DNA of 35,011 bases from an uncultured Oscillospiraceae bacterium (GCA_905205085.1 CAJLCG010000015.1:1-35011); one strand, 5' to 3'. Positions 26,410 to 35,011 are shown, counted from the first letter of the stretch. Program-made: numbers and translations. The notes: generated by a model not told the origin, from the letters alone.

Positions 26410-27480
26410 TCAGCTGCATGCAGGGACCTGCTGGGTATCCCAGACATAGCCCTGCTTGGTCATGGTCTGATCCACATCATAGGTCACACTCCCGCTCCGG
26501 CTCAGGTCTACATGGCGGTAGCCTGCGGCGGTCTGCACCACATTCCAGAAGTGGCTCTGCCCATCCTTCTGTCCGTCAACCACTGAACAGGTGATACCCA
26601 CCTGACGGCAAAGCAGACTGAAGGCCAGTGCCACGCCCTGGCTGTCGCCGCCGCCGCTCAGCAGTGCGTCATAGGCAGTGCTTCCCCCCTGAGCAGAATA
26701 TGCTCCCATAGATTGCAGCGCCTGGGTGATCCCGTCCAATTTCCCTCTTATGCTGCTGGACTCTGCCAGAGGCTGGCAAATTCGCTCCGCTTCCCGAGAG
26801 AGGGAATTGCGCCGGCTCTCCAGTGTCTGAAGGGGCTGGTGGTAGGTCAGGGTCACTTCCACGATCCGTTGCTGGCCGCTTTCCGGGTACATAGCCACCT
26901 CGGCCTCGGGGAAGTCCAGGGCCGTGGCCGGATTGGAGAGATAGGCCTGCCGCACCAGCTGATGGATGTAATTCTCATCCTCCTCAAAGTAGCTGATGCG
27001 CAGCACGACCTCACTGGAGAAGGAAGACAGGGCCCGGCTGAGCTCACTGCGGATGGCAGCGGCGCCAGTGGCGTCCACAATGGAGGCCACCTGTTCCCGG
27101 GTGCGGCGGTAGGTGATCTGCACGTCGGCCTCATAGCTGCCTACAATGGAGGTGACGCTGTACTTGATATAATCCACCGCATAGTTTCCCAGAGGGTCCT
27201 CCTGTTTCACCTCCAGGCATGCTTCGTCCATCAGCTTTTTAAAGTCCGCCTCTTCGCCGGAATAGCGGATGGAGCCGCTCTCTTCGCCCTGATTGACCAG
27301 ATAAATCAGGGCGTTGACCAGCTCCTGGTAGTTCTCCACCCGAATCGTGTTGGAGTCTCCCTCCGCAGTTGGCGTAGCACTGTGAGGAGCAACTGAGGAG
27401 TAGTCCCGGTTGAGCATGGAAGCACACCCGGTGCTCAGCAGCATCAGGGCAGCCATAACAGCGCACATTATCTTTCTCAT
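26410..27480 (-). CDS. Lipoprotein with degenerate transglutaminase-like C-terminus
   Basis: 356 residues. Signal peptide with lipobox STGC, lipidated Cys at 19, so anchored on the outer face of the membrane. Residues about 45-250 contain two regions of alternating strands and helices without a family I can name. The C-terminal ~90 residues follow the transglutaminase/protease core: AYDALLSGGGDSQGVALAFSLLCRQVGITC, then SHFWNVV and YRHVDLSR. His310 and Asp325 of the triad are present, but the Cys position holds Ser280. So it is probably a non-catalytic fold or uses a Ser nucleophile. Lies 32 bp after the LUD-domain gene. Function unknown. Confidence 0.75.
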   Translation of the reverse strand: MRKIMCAVMAALMLLSTGCASMLNRDYSSVAPHSATPTAEGDSNTIRVENYQELVNALIYLVNQGEESGSIRYSGEEADFKKLMDEACLEVKQEDPLGNYAVDYIKYSVTSIVGSYEADVQITYRRTREQVASIVDATGAAAIRSELSRALSSFSSEVVLRISYFEEDENYIHQLVRQAYLSNPATALDFPEAEVAMYPESGQQRIVEVTLTYHQPLQTLESRRNSLSREAERICQPLAESSSIRGKLDGITQALQSMGAYSAQGGSTAYDALLSGGGDSQGVALAFSLLCRQVGITCSVVDGQKDGQSHFWNVVQTAAGYRHVDLSRSGSVTYDVDQTMTKQGYVWDTQQVPACS

Positions 27481-27512
27481 CCGGAACTCCTCCTCTCATC
27501 CGCTCTAGGCGG

Positions 27513-28103
27513 TTACATGCCCAATTCTTCTCCGATCAGCACCACTTCCGCCTGTTCAAAGCCGGTGGGCTTTCTCCACAGGACGCTCAGGCCCCGGCAG
27601 ATACGCTCCGGGCTCTTGCAGTCATAGCAGCGGTCAGCCTTGACAGCGCAGGGGGTTTTCTTTCCCAGGCGCTGGGCGTTCTTGGGGGCGGCCACATTCC
27701 GGGCCCGCCACAGGGCCTTCTCAAAATCAGGAGCAATCTTGTTGATGCCCACCACATAGTACACCCGCTTGGGGCCGAACATGGAGGCAGCGACCCGGTT
27801 ACAGTTGCCGTCGATGTTGACGATCTCGCCCGTCTCTGCCAGACCGTTCACCGAAGTAAGATACACATCGGCCAGCATAGCCCGGCGCAGCTCGCCTCCC
27901 TCCCAGTGCCAGATCACCTCGTTGTGCTGGGACAGGCGGTCAGACAGGCCCATGGCCTGAATGGTCATGGAGCCGCCGATGCCCACGCTCACTCCATCGA
28001 TCTGGGCATTCAGATAGTCCGCCGCCTCCTGGGCGGTGGCAAAATAGCTGGTACGAAACCCCCGCTCCTCCAGATTTTTTCTTACGCGTTCCAGGTCCGC
28101 CAT
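27513..28103 (-). CDS. LUD-domain (LutC/DUF162-type) protein
   Basis: 196 residues. Fold shared with LutC and the C-terminal part of LutB: EERGFRTSYFATAQEAADYLN, VGIGGSMTIQAMGL, ADVYLTSVNGLAETGEIVNIDGNCNRVAASMFGPKRVYYVVGINKI. A Cys-rich stretch TPCAVKADRCYDCKSPERIC near the C-terminus could bind a metal or Fe-S cluster. Stand-alone members are common in clostridia and are of unknown function; lactate oxidation is not implied because lutA and lutB are absent. Confidence 0.88.
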   Translation of the reverse strand: MADLERVRKNLEERGFRTSYFATAQEAADYLNAQIDGVSVGIGGSMTIQAMGLSDRLSQHNEVIWHWEGGELRRAMLADVYLTSVNGLAETGEIVNIDGNCNRVAASMFGPKRVYYVVGINKIAPDFEKALWRARNVAAPKNAQRLGKKTPCAVKADRCYDCKSPERICRGLSVLWRKPTGFEQAEVVLIGEELGM

Positions 28104-28141
28104 ACTTGCTGCTCCTTTCTGGGGAACTCCCCCTGCTGTCT

Positions 28142-29014
28142 TTATACCGCGTCCTTGTGATAGGTCTTAAAGCCGTTACCCGTCACCTCGTGGGCGTTGC
28201 ATACAATAATAAAGGCGTTTTTATCAATGTCAAAGATCATCTCTTTCAGGGAGACGATCTCCTTCTGCTTAAAGGCACACATGAGCACCCGCTTCTCCGA
28301 ACCGGAGTAGGCGCCCTCGCCCCGCAGCACCGTCACACCACGATCCAGATCCCGCACGATCACGTCCGAAATGGCCTGGGCCCGGTCGCTGATGATATAG
28401 GCCACCTTGGCGGTATCCATACCGTAGAGCACCGCGTCGGTCACGTAGGCGGACACTACCTGGGCGATCACGCCGTACAGAGCGGCGGTCACATCACCGA
28501 AGGCAACGGCCACCAGCACGATGACCACCAGGTCAATGACCAGCAGCAGCTTGCCCATGGGCGCCCACGGCAGCTTCAGCTTTACCAGCCGGGCAATCAG
28601 GTCGGTGCCTCCGGTAGTGGCCCCTTTGGCAAAGATGATGCCCAGGGCAAGGCCGATCACCGCGCCGCCGCAGATGGCGGCCAGCATCCGGTCCATGGGG
28701 GCAAAATCAAACATCCAGTCGATCACGTCCACTGCCACCGAGGACAGGGCCATGGAGTACAGCGAGGTGACCAGCAGATGGCCGCCGATATACTTCCAGC
28801 CCAGTACGAACAGGGGGATGTTGATGACCAGTACAAAAATACCGATGGGGATCACGGGCAGATAGGCATTGACCACCTGGCCCACACCGGTAATGCCGCC
28901 AAAACCGATGGCGTTGGGCGTATAGAACCAGTCAAAGCCGATGGCATACAGAATAGAGCCAAAGGTGATCCAAAAATAGGCCTCTGCCGTCTTTTTTACC
29001 GTAACTTTACTCAT
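28142..29014 (-). CDS. YitT/DUF2179-family membrane protein
   Basis: 290 residues. Five to six transmembrane segments in the first ~200 residues (IGFGGITGVGQVVN, GLALGIIFAKGATTGGTDLIARL are family landmarks) and a cytoplasmic DUF2179 domain at the C-terminus (RGVTVLRGEGAYSGSEKRVLMCAFKQKEIVSLKEMI). Function unsettled in the family. AAGGAGG precedes the ATG. It follows the parC-like gene by 55 bp. Confidence 0.92.
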   Translation of the reverse strand: MSKVTVKKTAEAYFWITFGSILYAIGFDWFYTPNAIGFGGITGVGQVVNAYLPVIPIGIFVLVINIPLFVLGWKYIGGHLLVTSLYSMALSSVAVDVIDWMFDFAPMDRMLAAICGGAVIGLALGIIFAKGATTGGTDLIARLVKLKLPWAPMGKLLLVIDLVVIVLVAVAFGDVTAALYGVIAQVVSAYVTDAVLYGMDTAKVAYIISDRAQAISDVIVRDLDRGVTVLRGEGAYSGSEKRVLMCAFKQKEIVSLKEMIFDIDKNAFIIVCNAHEVTGNGFKTYHKDAV

Positions 29015-29069
29015 AGAAAACCTCCTTATACCTTCTCACAATCACACAAAACAACACAATGAATACTAC

Positions 29070-31322
29070 TTACTGTTCTTCCGGCTCCAGCAGGGACATC
29101 TGGGTCTCTCCCCGGTCCTCCTCCCGCAGCAGGGCGCCGGCAATGGGCAGACTTCTTGCCCGGTAGCGGGACAGATTGACGATGGGGGTGTCGGCCAGAG
29201 GCTTGGCATCGGTCACCACCCGCTTGGGCTTGAGGGCCATCACATTGACACCCTGGGTGGTACGGGTAGTCTTGGGGGCCAGGGCAGCGGTGTGGAAAAT
29301 CATGCACCGGCCGTCGCTGGAGTAGACCGCCATCTCCAGATCCTCCCGCAGCAGCAGGGCGGACACCAAAGGCGACTTGTCCGAATAGGCTCCGGTGAGC
29401 TTTTTCCGCCGGGTCTGGGTCTGGTAGGCGGACAGCTCCACCCGGGCCACCTTGCCGTTTTCAAAGAAGAACAGCAATTGCCCGGAGTAGTCCCCGGGGA
29501 TGCAGGCCCACAGCACCCGCTCCTCCGCCTCCATAGCCAGCTTGGTGGGCAGGTAGTCGCCCAGCACACTGGCCTTGCTGTCGTCAAACTCGCTCAGGCG
29601 GGTCTTGTAGCACTGCTGCTTGTCGGTAAACACCAGCAGCTCGTCCCGGTTTGTGGCCTCCCACTGGAGGAAGGGGCCGTCCCCCTCCTTATATTTCTGG
29701 TCACTGGCCATGCGCAGGGATTGGGGCGTAATTTTCTTCAGATACCCCTCCCGGGACAGGAACAGGTTGACGGGATAGTCCGGGGTCTCGTCCTCCTGGG
29801 GTTCCTCCTCCAGCATATGCTCGTAGACAATGTCGGTGCGCCGGGGCTGGGCGTACTTTTTCTTCACCTCGGTGAGCTCCTTGGTGATGATCTTCCGAAT
29901 CCGCTTGGGGTCGTTCACCGTGGCCTGGAGGTCGGCAATCTCCCCCTCCAGGGCCTCCACCTCCTGGGTGCGCTTGAGGATATACTCCTTATTGATGTTG
30001 CGCAGGCGGATGTCGGCCACATACTCGGCCTGGATCTGGTCGATGCCAAACCCGATCATCAGGTTGGGCACCACCTCTGCGTCCTCCTCCGTCTCCCGGA
30101 TGATGGCGATGGCCCGGTCAATATCCAGCAGGATGCGCCGCAGACCTTTCAGCAGGTGCAGCTTGTCCTCCTTCTTCTTCATCTCATGGTACACCCTACG
30201 GCGCACGCAGTCCATACGCCAGGCGGTCCACTCCTCCAGAATTTCCCGCACTCCCATCACCCGGGGCATGCCCGCGATGAGGATGTTGAAGTTGCAGGAC
30301 TGGGAGTCCATAAGGGGGGTGGAACGGAACAGCTTGGCCATCAGCTTGTCCGGGTCGGTGCCTCGCTTCAGGTCAATGGTCAGCTTCAAGCCACTCAGGT
30401 CCGTCTCATCCCGCATGTCGGCAATTTCCTTGATCTTGCCCGCCTTGATCAGCTCCGCCACCTTGTCCATGATGGCCTCGGAGGTGGTGGAGTAGGGGAT
30501 CTCATAGATCTCGATGAGATTTTCGCTCTTTAAATAGCGCCACTTGGAGCGCACCTTAAAAGAGCCCCGGCCGGTGCGGTAGATTTCGCCCAATGCCTTC
30601 TCGTCGTAGATAAGCTCGCCGCCGGTGGGCAGGTCGGGTCCTTTCAGAGTAGCCATCAGGTCGCACTCCGGGTCCTTGAGATAGGCGATGGTGGTGTCGC
30701 ACACCTCACCCAGGTTAAAGCCGCACAAGTTGCTGGCCATGCCTACGGCGATGCCCTGGTTGGCACTCACCAGCACATTGGGGAAGGTGGTGGGCAGCAG
30801 GGTGGGCTCCTTCATCTTGCCGTCGTAGTTGTCCACAAAGTCCACGGTGTCCTGGTCGATGTCCCGGAACAGCTCGCCGCAGATGGCGTCCAGGCGCACC
30901 TCGGTATACCGGCTGGCCGCCCAGGCCATGTCCCGGGAGTACACCTTACCGAAGTTTCCCTTAGAGTCCACAAAGGGGTGCAGCAACGCCCCGTAGCCTC
31001 GGCTGAGGCGGACCATAGTGTCGTAGATGGCCGCATCGCCGTGGGGATTTAATTTCATGGTCTGCCCCACCACGTTGGCGCTCTTGGTGCGGGCCCCGCC
31101 CAGCAGCTTCATCTGATACATGGTGTACAGGAGCTTGCGGTGGGATGGCTTGAAGCCGTCAATCTCCGGGATGGCCCGGGAGACAATGACGCTCATGGCG
31201 TAGGGCATGTAGTTCAGTTCCAACGTCTCGGTGATGGGCTGCTCCAGCACCTCGGCGTGCAGCCCCATCACGTTGGGATTATCGAATTTTTTCCCCTCCT
31301 GGGGGGCTTTTTTCTTAGCCAT
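29070..31322 (-). CDS. parC: Divergent type II topoisomerase subunit A (ParC/GyrA family)
   Basis: 750 residues. DNA cleavage and rejoining subunit. The breakage-reunion domain shows IPEIDGFKPSHRKLLYTMYQM, KSANVVGQTMKLNPHGDAAIYDTMVRL and the catalytic Tyr139 in AASRYTEVRL. The C-terminal ~250 residues are the beta-pinwheel with repeats such as DQKYKEGDGPFLQWEATNRDELLVFTDKQQCYKTRL; a gyrase-type GyrA box is not evident. The DNA-gate sequence differs from standard GyrA and ParC (ALLHPFVDSKGNFGKVYSRDMAW). The position equal to GyrA Ser83 is Ala97, while the Asp87 equivalent (Asp101) is kept. Partner of the parE-like gene two genes upstream. Confidence 0.88.
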   Translation of the reverse strand: MAKKKAPQEGKKFDNPNVMGLHAEVLEQPITETLELNYMPYAMSVIVSRAIPEIDGFKPSHRKLLYTMYQMKLLGGARTKSANVVGQTMKLNPHGDAAIYDTMVRLSRGYGALLHPFVDSKGNFGKVYSRDMAWAASRYTEVRLDAICGELFRDIDQDTVDFVDNYDGKMKEPTLLPTTFPNVLVSANQGIAVGMASNLCGFNLGEVCDTTIAYLKDPECDLMATLKGPDLPTGGELIYDEKALGEIYRTGRGSFKVRSKWRYLKSENLIEIYEIPYSTTSEAIMDKVAELIKAGKIKEIADMRDETDLSGLKLTIDLKRGTDPDKLMAKLFRSTPLMDSQSCNFNILIAGMPRVMGVREILEEWTAWRMDCVRRRVYHEMKKKEDKLHLLKGLRRILLDIDRAIAIIRETEEDAEVVPNLMIGFGIDQIQAEYVADIRLRNINKEYILKRTQEVEALEGEIADLQATVNDPKRIRKIITKELTEVKKKYAQPRRTDIVYEHMLEEEPQEDETPDYPVNLFLSREGYLKKITPQSLRMASDQKYKEGDGPFLQWEATNRDELLVFTDKQQCYKTRLSEFDDSKASVLGDYLPTKLAMEAEERVLWACIPGDYSGQLLFFFENGKVARVELSAYQTQTRRKKLTGAYSDKSPLVSALLLREDLEMAVYSSDGRCMIFHTAALAPKTTRTTQGVNVMALKPKRVVTDAKPLADTPIVNLSRYRARSLPIAGALLREEDRGETQMSLLEPEEQ

Positions 31323-31342
31323 AGTATCAATCCTTTGTTTGT

Positions 31343-32461
31343 CTAAACGGTGTTCTCAGCCACAGCCCTTGCTTTCATCTTCGCCTGGTACATGCGGCTG
31401 TCCGCCACGGCCAACAATTCATCCGCTGTCTTAGCATCGGCCGGGAATGAGCCGCCACCGCAGCTGAAGCCCAGAAAAGGAATATCCGGAGCAAGGGGGG
31501 AGATAGACAGGCTGCACACGCTCTTCAGCACGGCCTCAGCGCCTGGCTCTTCCTCCCTCAAATACACAAATTCGTCCCCCGCAATGCGGTACAGGGCACC
31601 CTCGTCTGAGAAATGCCGGATAAACTCTTGGGTAAAATGTTTGAGATACCAATCTCCCGTCATATGGCCGTAGGTATCATTGATGGATTTGAAGCGGTCC
31701 AGGTCGATGAATGCAATGGAGAAGGGGCGGCCCTGCTCCACCAGCTGTTCTGCCTGTTCAAAAAAGGCTCTGCGGTTATTTAGACCAGTCAATGCATCGG
31801 TCAACGACTCCTTTCGGGTCTGAACCGCATGCCGCTGGGCTTTAGTTAGGTCATATAGGGCCTGGTACATCATCGTAGTATTGACTGCCAATGTACACAC
31901 CAGAGCCAGCTTTGCCATAAGAGAATTTTCTTGCAGCAACACCCAATTTGCACAAAAGGCCACCGCACAGGTGGAAACGCTGAGCCGGAATAGCATATCG
32001 CCCTTGTAAGGGTCTGCATGGACAATCACATAGAGCAGCTTTTCGTGCAGCATGTGCAAAAAGAAGTGTAGGGTACAGAGATACGTCACTGTTTGGATCA
32101 CCAACGCAGCCGATGCCTGCATCGATTCCGGAAAAAACTGGCCTAGATATTTGGCAAAGAGAAAGACCAGCATGGTATACGACCAGGACAGGCACATAAC
32201 CGATACGGTGGTCTTGATACCGCGCCGGTACAGAAAAACCAGCGGTATCAGATAGAAGAACCCCAAAAACACAAAGCGCCCATATCCATATCCCGGCAAA
32301 TTTGAAATGGCTACCGTACTCACGCCGAGCAGCGCCCCTGTGAACAAAACCATCACGGGCACCACGATTATGGGAGCAGCTTTTCGATCCAGGCATATGT
32401 GGCTTACGTATAAATTGACGCAAAGCATTTCCACGATCATTAAAGAAAATAAATATTGCAT
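31343..32461 (-). CDS. Membrane-bound GGDEF diguanylate cyclase
   Basis: 372 residues from the ATG at 32461 with GGGAGGAAACTCC; an in-frame ATG 15 bases upstream lies in the ribosome binding site. N-terminal ~205 residues hold six or seven transmembrane segments, an apparent integral-membrane sensor with no other recognisable domain. From about 218 a GGDEF domain: SLTDALTGLNNRRAFF, IAFIDLDRFKSINDTYGHMTGDWYL, active-site variant AGDEF in YRIAGDEFVYL, and ADSRMYQAKMKAR. The metal and substrate residues are kept, and AGDEF enzymes are known to be active. The RxxD inhibitory site is absent. It sits between the two topoisomerase subunit genes, 20 bp before parC, and is more AT-rich than either. 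Confidence 0.9.
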   Translation of the reverse strand: MQYLFSLMIVEMLCVNLYVSHICLDRKAAPIIVVPVMVLFTGALLGVSTVAISNLPGYGYGRFVFLGFFYLIPLVFLYRRGIKTTVSVMCLSWSYTMLVFLFAKYLGQFFPESMQASAALVIQTVTYLCTLHFFLHMLHEKLLYVIVHADPYKGDMLFRLSVSTCAVAFCANWVLLQENSLMAKLALVCTLAVNTTMMYQALYDLTKAQRHAVQTRKESLTDALTGLNNRRAFFEQAEQLVEQGRPFSIAFIDLDRFKSINDTYGHMTGDWYLKHFTQEFIRHFSDEGALYRIAGDEFVYLREEEPGAEAVLKSVCSLSISPLAPDIPFLGFSCGGGSFPADAKTADELLAVADSRMYQAKMKARAVAENTV

Positions 32462-32532
32462 GGAGTTTCCTCCCAATGATGCAAAGGCCGGTACCTAGCT
32501 CAGCAGAAATTGTGCTGTCCAACAACCAGTCT

Positions 32533-34518
32533 TTACGAAATATCCGCCAGTTCCAGATACTTATAGCCGTTGTCCGCAATGTGGTTCTTCCGGCCCGCCA
32601 GGTCGTCACCTAGCAGCAGGTCAAACACCTGGGCGGTGCGCTCCACGTCCTCGGGCATCACCTTGATGAGGCGGCGGGTAGCCGGGTTCATGGTGGTCAG
32701 CCACATCATGTCCGGCTCGTTCTCGCCCAGGCCCTTGGAGCGCTGGATGTCGTACTTCTTCCCCTCCAGGGTAGCTACGATGTCATTCTTCTCCTTGTCG
32801 GAGTAGGCAAACCAGGTCTTATCCTTGCAGGTAATCTCATAGAGGGGAGATTCCGCGATATACACATAGCCCTGCTGGATGAGGGTGGGGGTCAGGCGGT
32901 AGAGCATGGTGAGCACCAGGGTACGAATCTGGAAGCCGTCCACGTCGGCATCGGTACAGATGACGATCTTGTTCCACCGCAGGTTGGCCAGATCGAAGGT
33001 TGCCAGATCCTTGGCCCGCTTGTCGTGGACCTCCACGCCGCAGCCCAGCACCTTGAGAAGGTCAGTGATGATGTCGCTCTTGAAAATCTTGCCGTAGTCC
33101 GCCTTCAGGCAGTTGAGGATTTTGCCCCGGATGGGCATGATGGCCTGAAACTCTCCGTCCCGGGCCAGCTTGACGCTGCCCAAAGCGGAGTCGCCCTCGA
33201 CGATATACAGCTCGCTGCGCTCAATATCCTTGGTGCGGCAGGGGACAAACTTCTGCACCCGGTTGGAGATGTCCATGGAACCGGTGAGTTTCTTCTTAAT
33301 GTTCAGCCGGGTGCGCTCGGCGGTCTCTCGGGAGCGCTTGTTCACCAGTACCTGCTCGGCAATCTTCTGGGCGTCGAAGGGATTTTCGATGAAGTAGACC
33401 TCCAGCTGAGAGCGGAGGAAGTCGGTCATGGCCTCCTGAACAAACTTGTTGTTGATGGCCTTCTTGGTCTGATTCTCGTAGGATGTCTGGGTGGAGAAGT
33501 TGTTGGAGACCAGCACCAGGGCGTCCTGTACGTCATTGAAGGTGATCTTGGCCTCATTTTTCTGGTACTTCCCCTGCTGCTTGAGGTAGGCGTCGATGGC
33601 GGAGACAAAGGCGGACTTCATGGCCTTCTCCGGGGAGCCGCCGTGCTCCAGCCAGGAGGAGTTGTGGTAGTGCTCCACCAGGGCCACCCGGTTGGAGAAG
33701 CAGAAGGACACGCTCAGCTTCACCTTATATTCCGGCTTGTCCTCCCGATCCCGGCCCTTGCGCTCAGTCTGCCAGAACACAGGCTGGGTGAGGGGGTCCT
33801 CCCCTGCCAGCTCGGTAACATAGTCCAGAATTCCGTTTTCATACTGAAAATCGGTGGTGGTAAACTTGCCCGGCGTGGTCTCCTCCTTAAAGCGGAAGGT
33901 CACCCCCGCATTGACCACTGCCTGGCGCTTCATCACGTCGGTGTAGTAGTCCACCGGGATGTCGATGTCGGTAAAGACCTCCAGATCAGGCTTCCAGCGG
34001 AAGGTGGAGCCCGTCTTCTTTCCCCGGTCGGTGGGCTCCTTTTTCAGGCCGCCCACGTTTTCGCCCTTTTCAAAGTGGAGGGAGTATTTGAATCCGTCCC
34101 GCCAGATGGTGGCGTCGAAGAACTCACTGGCGTACTGGGTGGCGCAGGAGCCCAGGCCATTGAGGCCTAGGGAATATTCGTAGTTGTCCCCGTCGCCGCC
34201 GTACTTGCCGCCAGCATACAGCTCGCAGAACACCAGCTCCCAGTTGTACTTCTGTTCCTTTTCATTCCAGTCCACCGGACAGCCTCGTCCCTGGTCCTCC
34301 ACCTGGATGGACTTATCCAAAAAGCGGGTGACGGTAATCAGGCTGCCGTGGCCCTCCCGGGCCTCGTCGATGGCGTTGGACATGATTTCAAAAACGGCGT
34401 GCTCGCACCCCTCCAGCCCGTCCGAGCCGAAAATAACACCGGGACGCTTCCGTACCCGGTCGGCCCCCTTCAGGGCGGAAATGGATTCGTTGCCGTAGCT
34501 TGCTTTTTTCTGAGCCAT
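32533..34518 (-). CDS. parE: Divergent type II topoisomerase subunit B (ParE/GyrB family)
   Basis: 661 residues from the ATG at 34518 (GAGGACGAAAAAGGT upstream); the frame upstream lies in the promoter leader. GHKL ATPase: VFEIMSNAIDEAREG with Glu44 and Asn48, DQGRGCPV, GLNGLGSCATQYAS. Transducer domain about 200-400. Toprim: LYIVEGDSALGSVK (441-450) and CTDADVDGFQIRTLVLTMLYR (521-541), metal ligands intact. The usual KLADC block before Toprim is replaced by KFVPCRTKD and EGDSAGGS by EGDSALGS, so it belongs to a divergent clostridial branch and the gyrase or topo IV label is provisional. Confidence 0.88.
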   Translation of the reverse strand: MAQKKASYGNESISALKGADRVRKRPGVIFGSDGLEGCEHAVFEIMSNAIDEAREGHGSLITVTRFLDKSIQVEDQGRGCPVDWNEKEQKYNWELVFCELYAGGKYGGDGDNYEYSLGLNGLGSCATQYASEFFDATIWRDGFKYSLHFEKGENVGGLKKEPTDRGKKTGSTFRWKPDLEVFTDIDIPVDYYTDVMKRQAVVNAGVTFRFKEETTPGKFTTTDFQYENGILDYVTELAGEDPLTQPVFWQTERKGRDREDKPEYKVKLSVSFCFSNRVALVEHYHNSSWLEHGGSPEKAMKSAFVSAIDAYLKQQGKYQKNEAKITFNDVQDALVLVSNNFSTQTSYENQTKKAINNKFVQEAMTDFLRSQLEVYFIENPFDAQKIAEQVLVNKRSRETAERTRLNIKKKLTGSMDISNRVQKFVPCRTKDIERSELYIVEGDSALGSVKLARDGEFQAIMPIRGKILNCLKADYGKIFKSDIITDLLKVLGCGVEVHDKRAKDLATFDLANLRWNKIVICTDADVDGFQIRTLVLTMLYRLTPTLIQQGYVYIAESPLYEITCKDKTWFAYSDKEKNDIVATLEGKKYDIQRSKGLGENEPDMMWLTTMNPATRRLIKVMPEDVERTAQVFDLLLGDDLAGRKNHIADNGYKYLELADIS

Positions 34519-34564
34519 ACCTTTTTCGTCCTCACAATAAAAAAATCCACAATGTAACAGCATA

Positions 34565-34594
34565 ATGATACTCCATTCCCCCGGAAAAAGTCAA
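34565..34594 (-). promoter_or_regulatory. Promoter of the parE-GGDEF-parC transcript
   Basis: TTGACT (34589-34594), 18-base spacer, TATCAT (34565-34570) on the minus strand, about 47 bp before the parE start. CTCCATTCC is repeated at 34571 and 34631, either side of the promoter. Confidence 0.65.
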
Positions 34595-34671
34595 GGAATG
34601 GGCGCCACGCTGTGTTTCTCGTATAAAATTCTCCATTCCACCCAAACTGTATTCCAAAAGGGGGAAGATTC

Positions 34672-35011
34672 ATGGGCTGTTTTGAAGTATTGGAATCGGG
34701 CGAGGGAATTCAGGAAGAAATTGCCCATCGGCTCCAGGATGCCGGCGCCCTGGCCTGCGGCTGGTCCAGCCCCAGCCGCCCTGCCCTGCTCATTATCTCC
34801 CCCCGGGTAGCTGCCCAAACGCCCCGCCTGGAGCTGGGGTGCCGCACGGTACTGCTGCCCGGGGATGCCCCGGCCCAGCATTGGCAGCTCCAGGCGGCCA
34901 GCGCCGTCAGCTACGGCTCCGGCCCCAAAAACACCCTCACCCTGTCCAGCCGGGAGGGGCGGAAGCTGTGGCTGGCCCTCCAGCGGGAGCTGGTCACCAT
35001 CCAGGGCCAGG
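34672..35011 (+). CDS. Unrecognised protein, N-terminal part only
   Basis: Open frame of 113 codons from the ATG at 34672 (AAAAGGGGGAAGATTC upstream), continuing past the right edge without a stop. I do not recognise the family with confidence. The start is acidic and helical (CFEVLESGEGIQEEIAHRLQ), then comes PALLIISPRV and LELGCRTVLLPGDAP, a strand-loop pattern like a Rossmann-type start, then SYGSGPKNTLTLSSREGRKLWLALQREL. The YG-x(5)-TLTLSS stretch is the most distinctive part. Divergent from parE; GC-rich codon use typical of the window. Confidence 0.65.
   Translation, partial: MGCFEVLESGEGIQEEIAHRLQDAGALACGWSSPSRPALLIISPRVAAQTPRLELGCRTVLLPGDAPAQHWQLQAASAVSYGSGPKNTLTLSSREGRKLWLALQRELVTIQGQ

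Noticed and set aside
26128..26449. Short protein frames on both strands over the tRNA genes
   Set aside because: They translate tRNA-Gly sequence.

Overview
The window looks like chromosome of a GC-rich, spore-forming, gut-type clostridium of the Oscillospiraceae (Flavonifractor / Pseudoflavonifractor / Lawsonibacter neighbourhood). This is inferred from high-GC coding sequence, strong AGGAGG ribosome binding sites, a Gram-positive T-box, the Firmicute gene orders rimP-nusA-rnpM-ylxQ-infB-rbfA-nrnA-truB-ribF and L7Ae-rpsL-rpsG-fusA-tuf, and a spore-surface-type collagen-like protein. The species cannot be fixed from sequence alone.

Layout. 1-2670 (minus): glycerol kinase, running off the left edge and with a suspected frameshift near its end, and an iron-dependent alcohol dehydrogenase. 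2745-6325 (plus): a collagen-like, Cys/Pro-headed surface protein behind a sigma-K-like promoter, then a family 2 glycosyltransferase with a TPR tail and a GNAT acetyltransferase; this reads as a spore-surface glycoprotein module. A bidirectional terminator separates it from a long minus-strand block (6364-16137) of translation and RNA-processing genes: rimP, nusA, rnpM, ylxQ, infB, a terminator-like hairpin, rbfA, nrnA, truB, ribF and a DUF1576 membrane protein. 16173-19489 (minus) is a three-gene ABC importer behind a T-box riboswitch whose apparent specifier codon is UGG, so tryptophan uptake of the TrpXYZ type.

19509-20520 holds an AT-rich membrane protein gene behind a promoter bracketed by two identical-type palindromes. 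20476-20757 is the strangest stretch: three tandem, diverged copies (about 95 bp period) of the tuf 3' end, each followed by its own rho-independent terminator. 20713-25715 is the str operon (L7Ae-like protein, rpsL, rpsG, fusA, tuf) with its own promoter and detached from rpoBC. A divergent small ferredoxin and two identical tRNA-Gly(GCC) genes follow. 26410-29014 (minus): a lipoprotein with a transglutaminase-like C-terminus whose catalytic Cys is Ser, a LUD-domain protein and a YitT-family membrane protein. 29070-34594 (minus): a divergent type II topoisomerase pair (parE-like, parC-like) with a membrane diguanylate cyclase gene between the two subunits. At 34672 an unrecognised plus-strand gene starts and leaves the window.

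No CRISPR array, transposase, integrase or rRNA gene was seen. The points most worth checking are the tuf-tail/terminator array, the collagen-glycosyltransferase module, the cyclase embedded in the topoisomerase operon, and the structured S12-S7 intergenic RNA.
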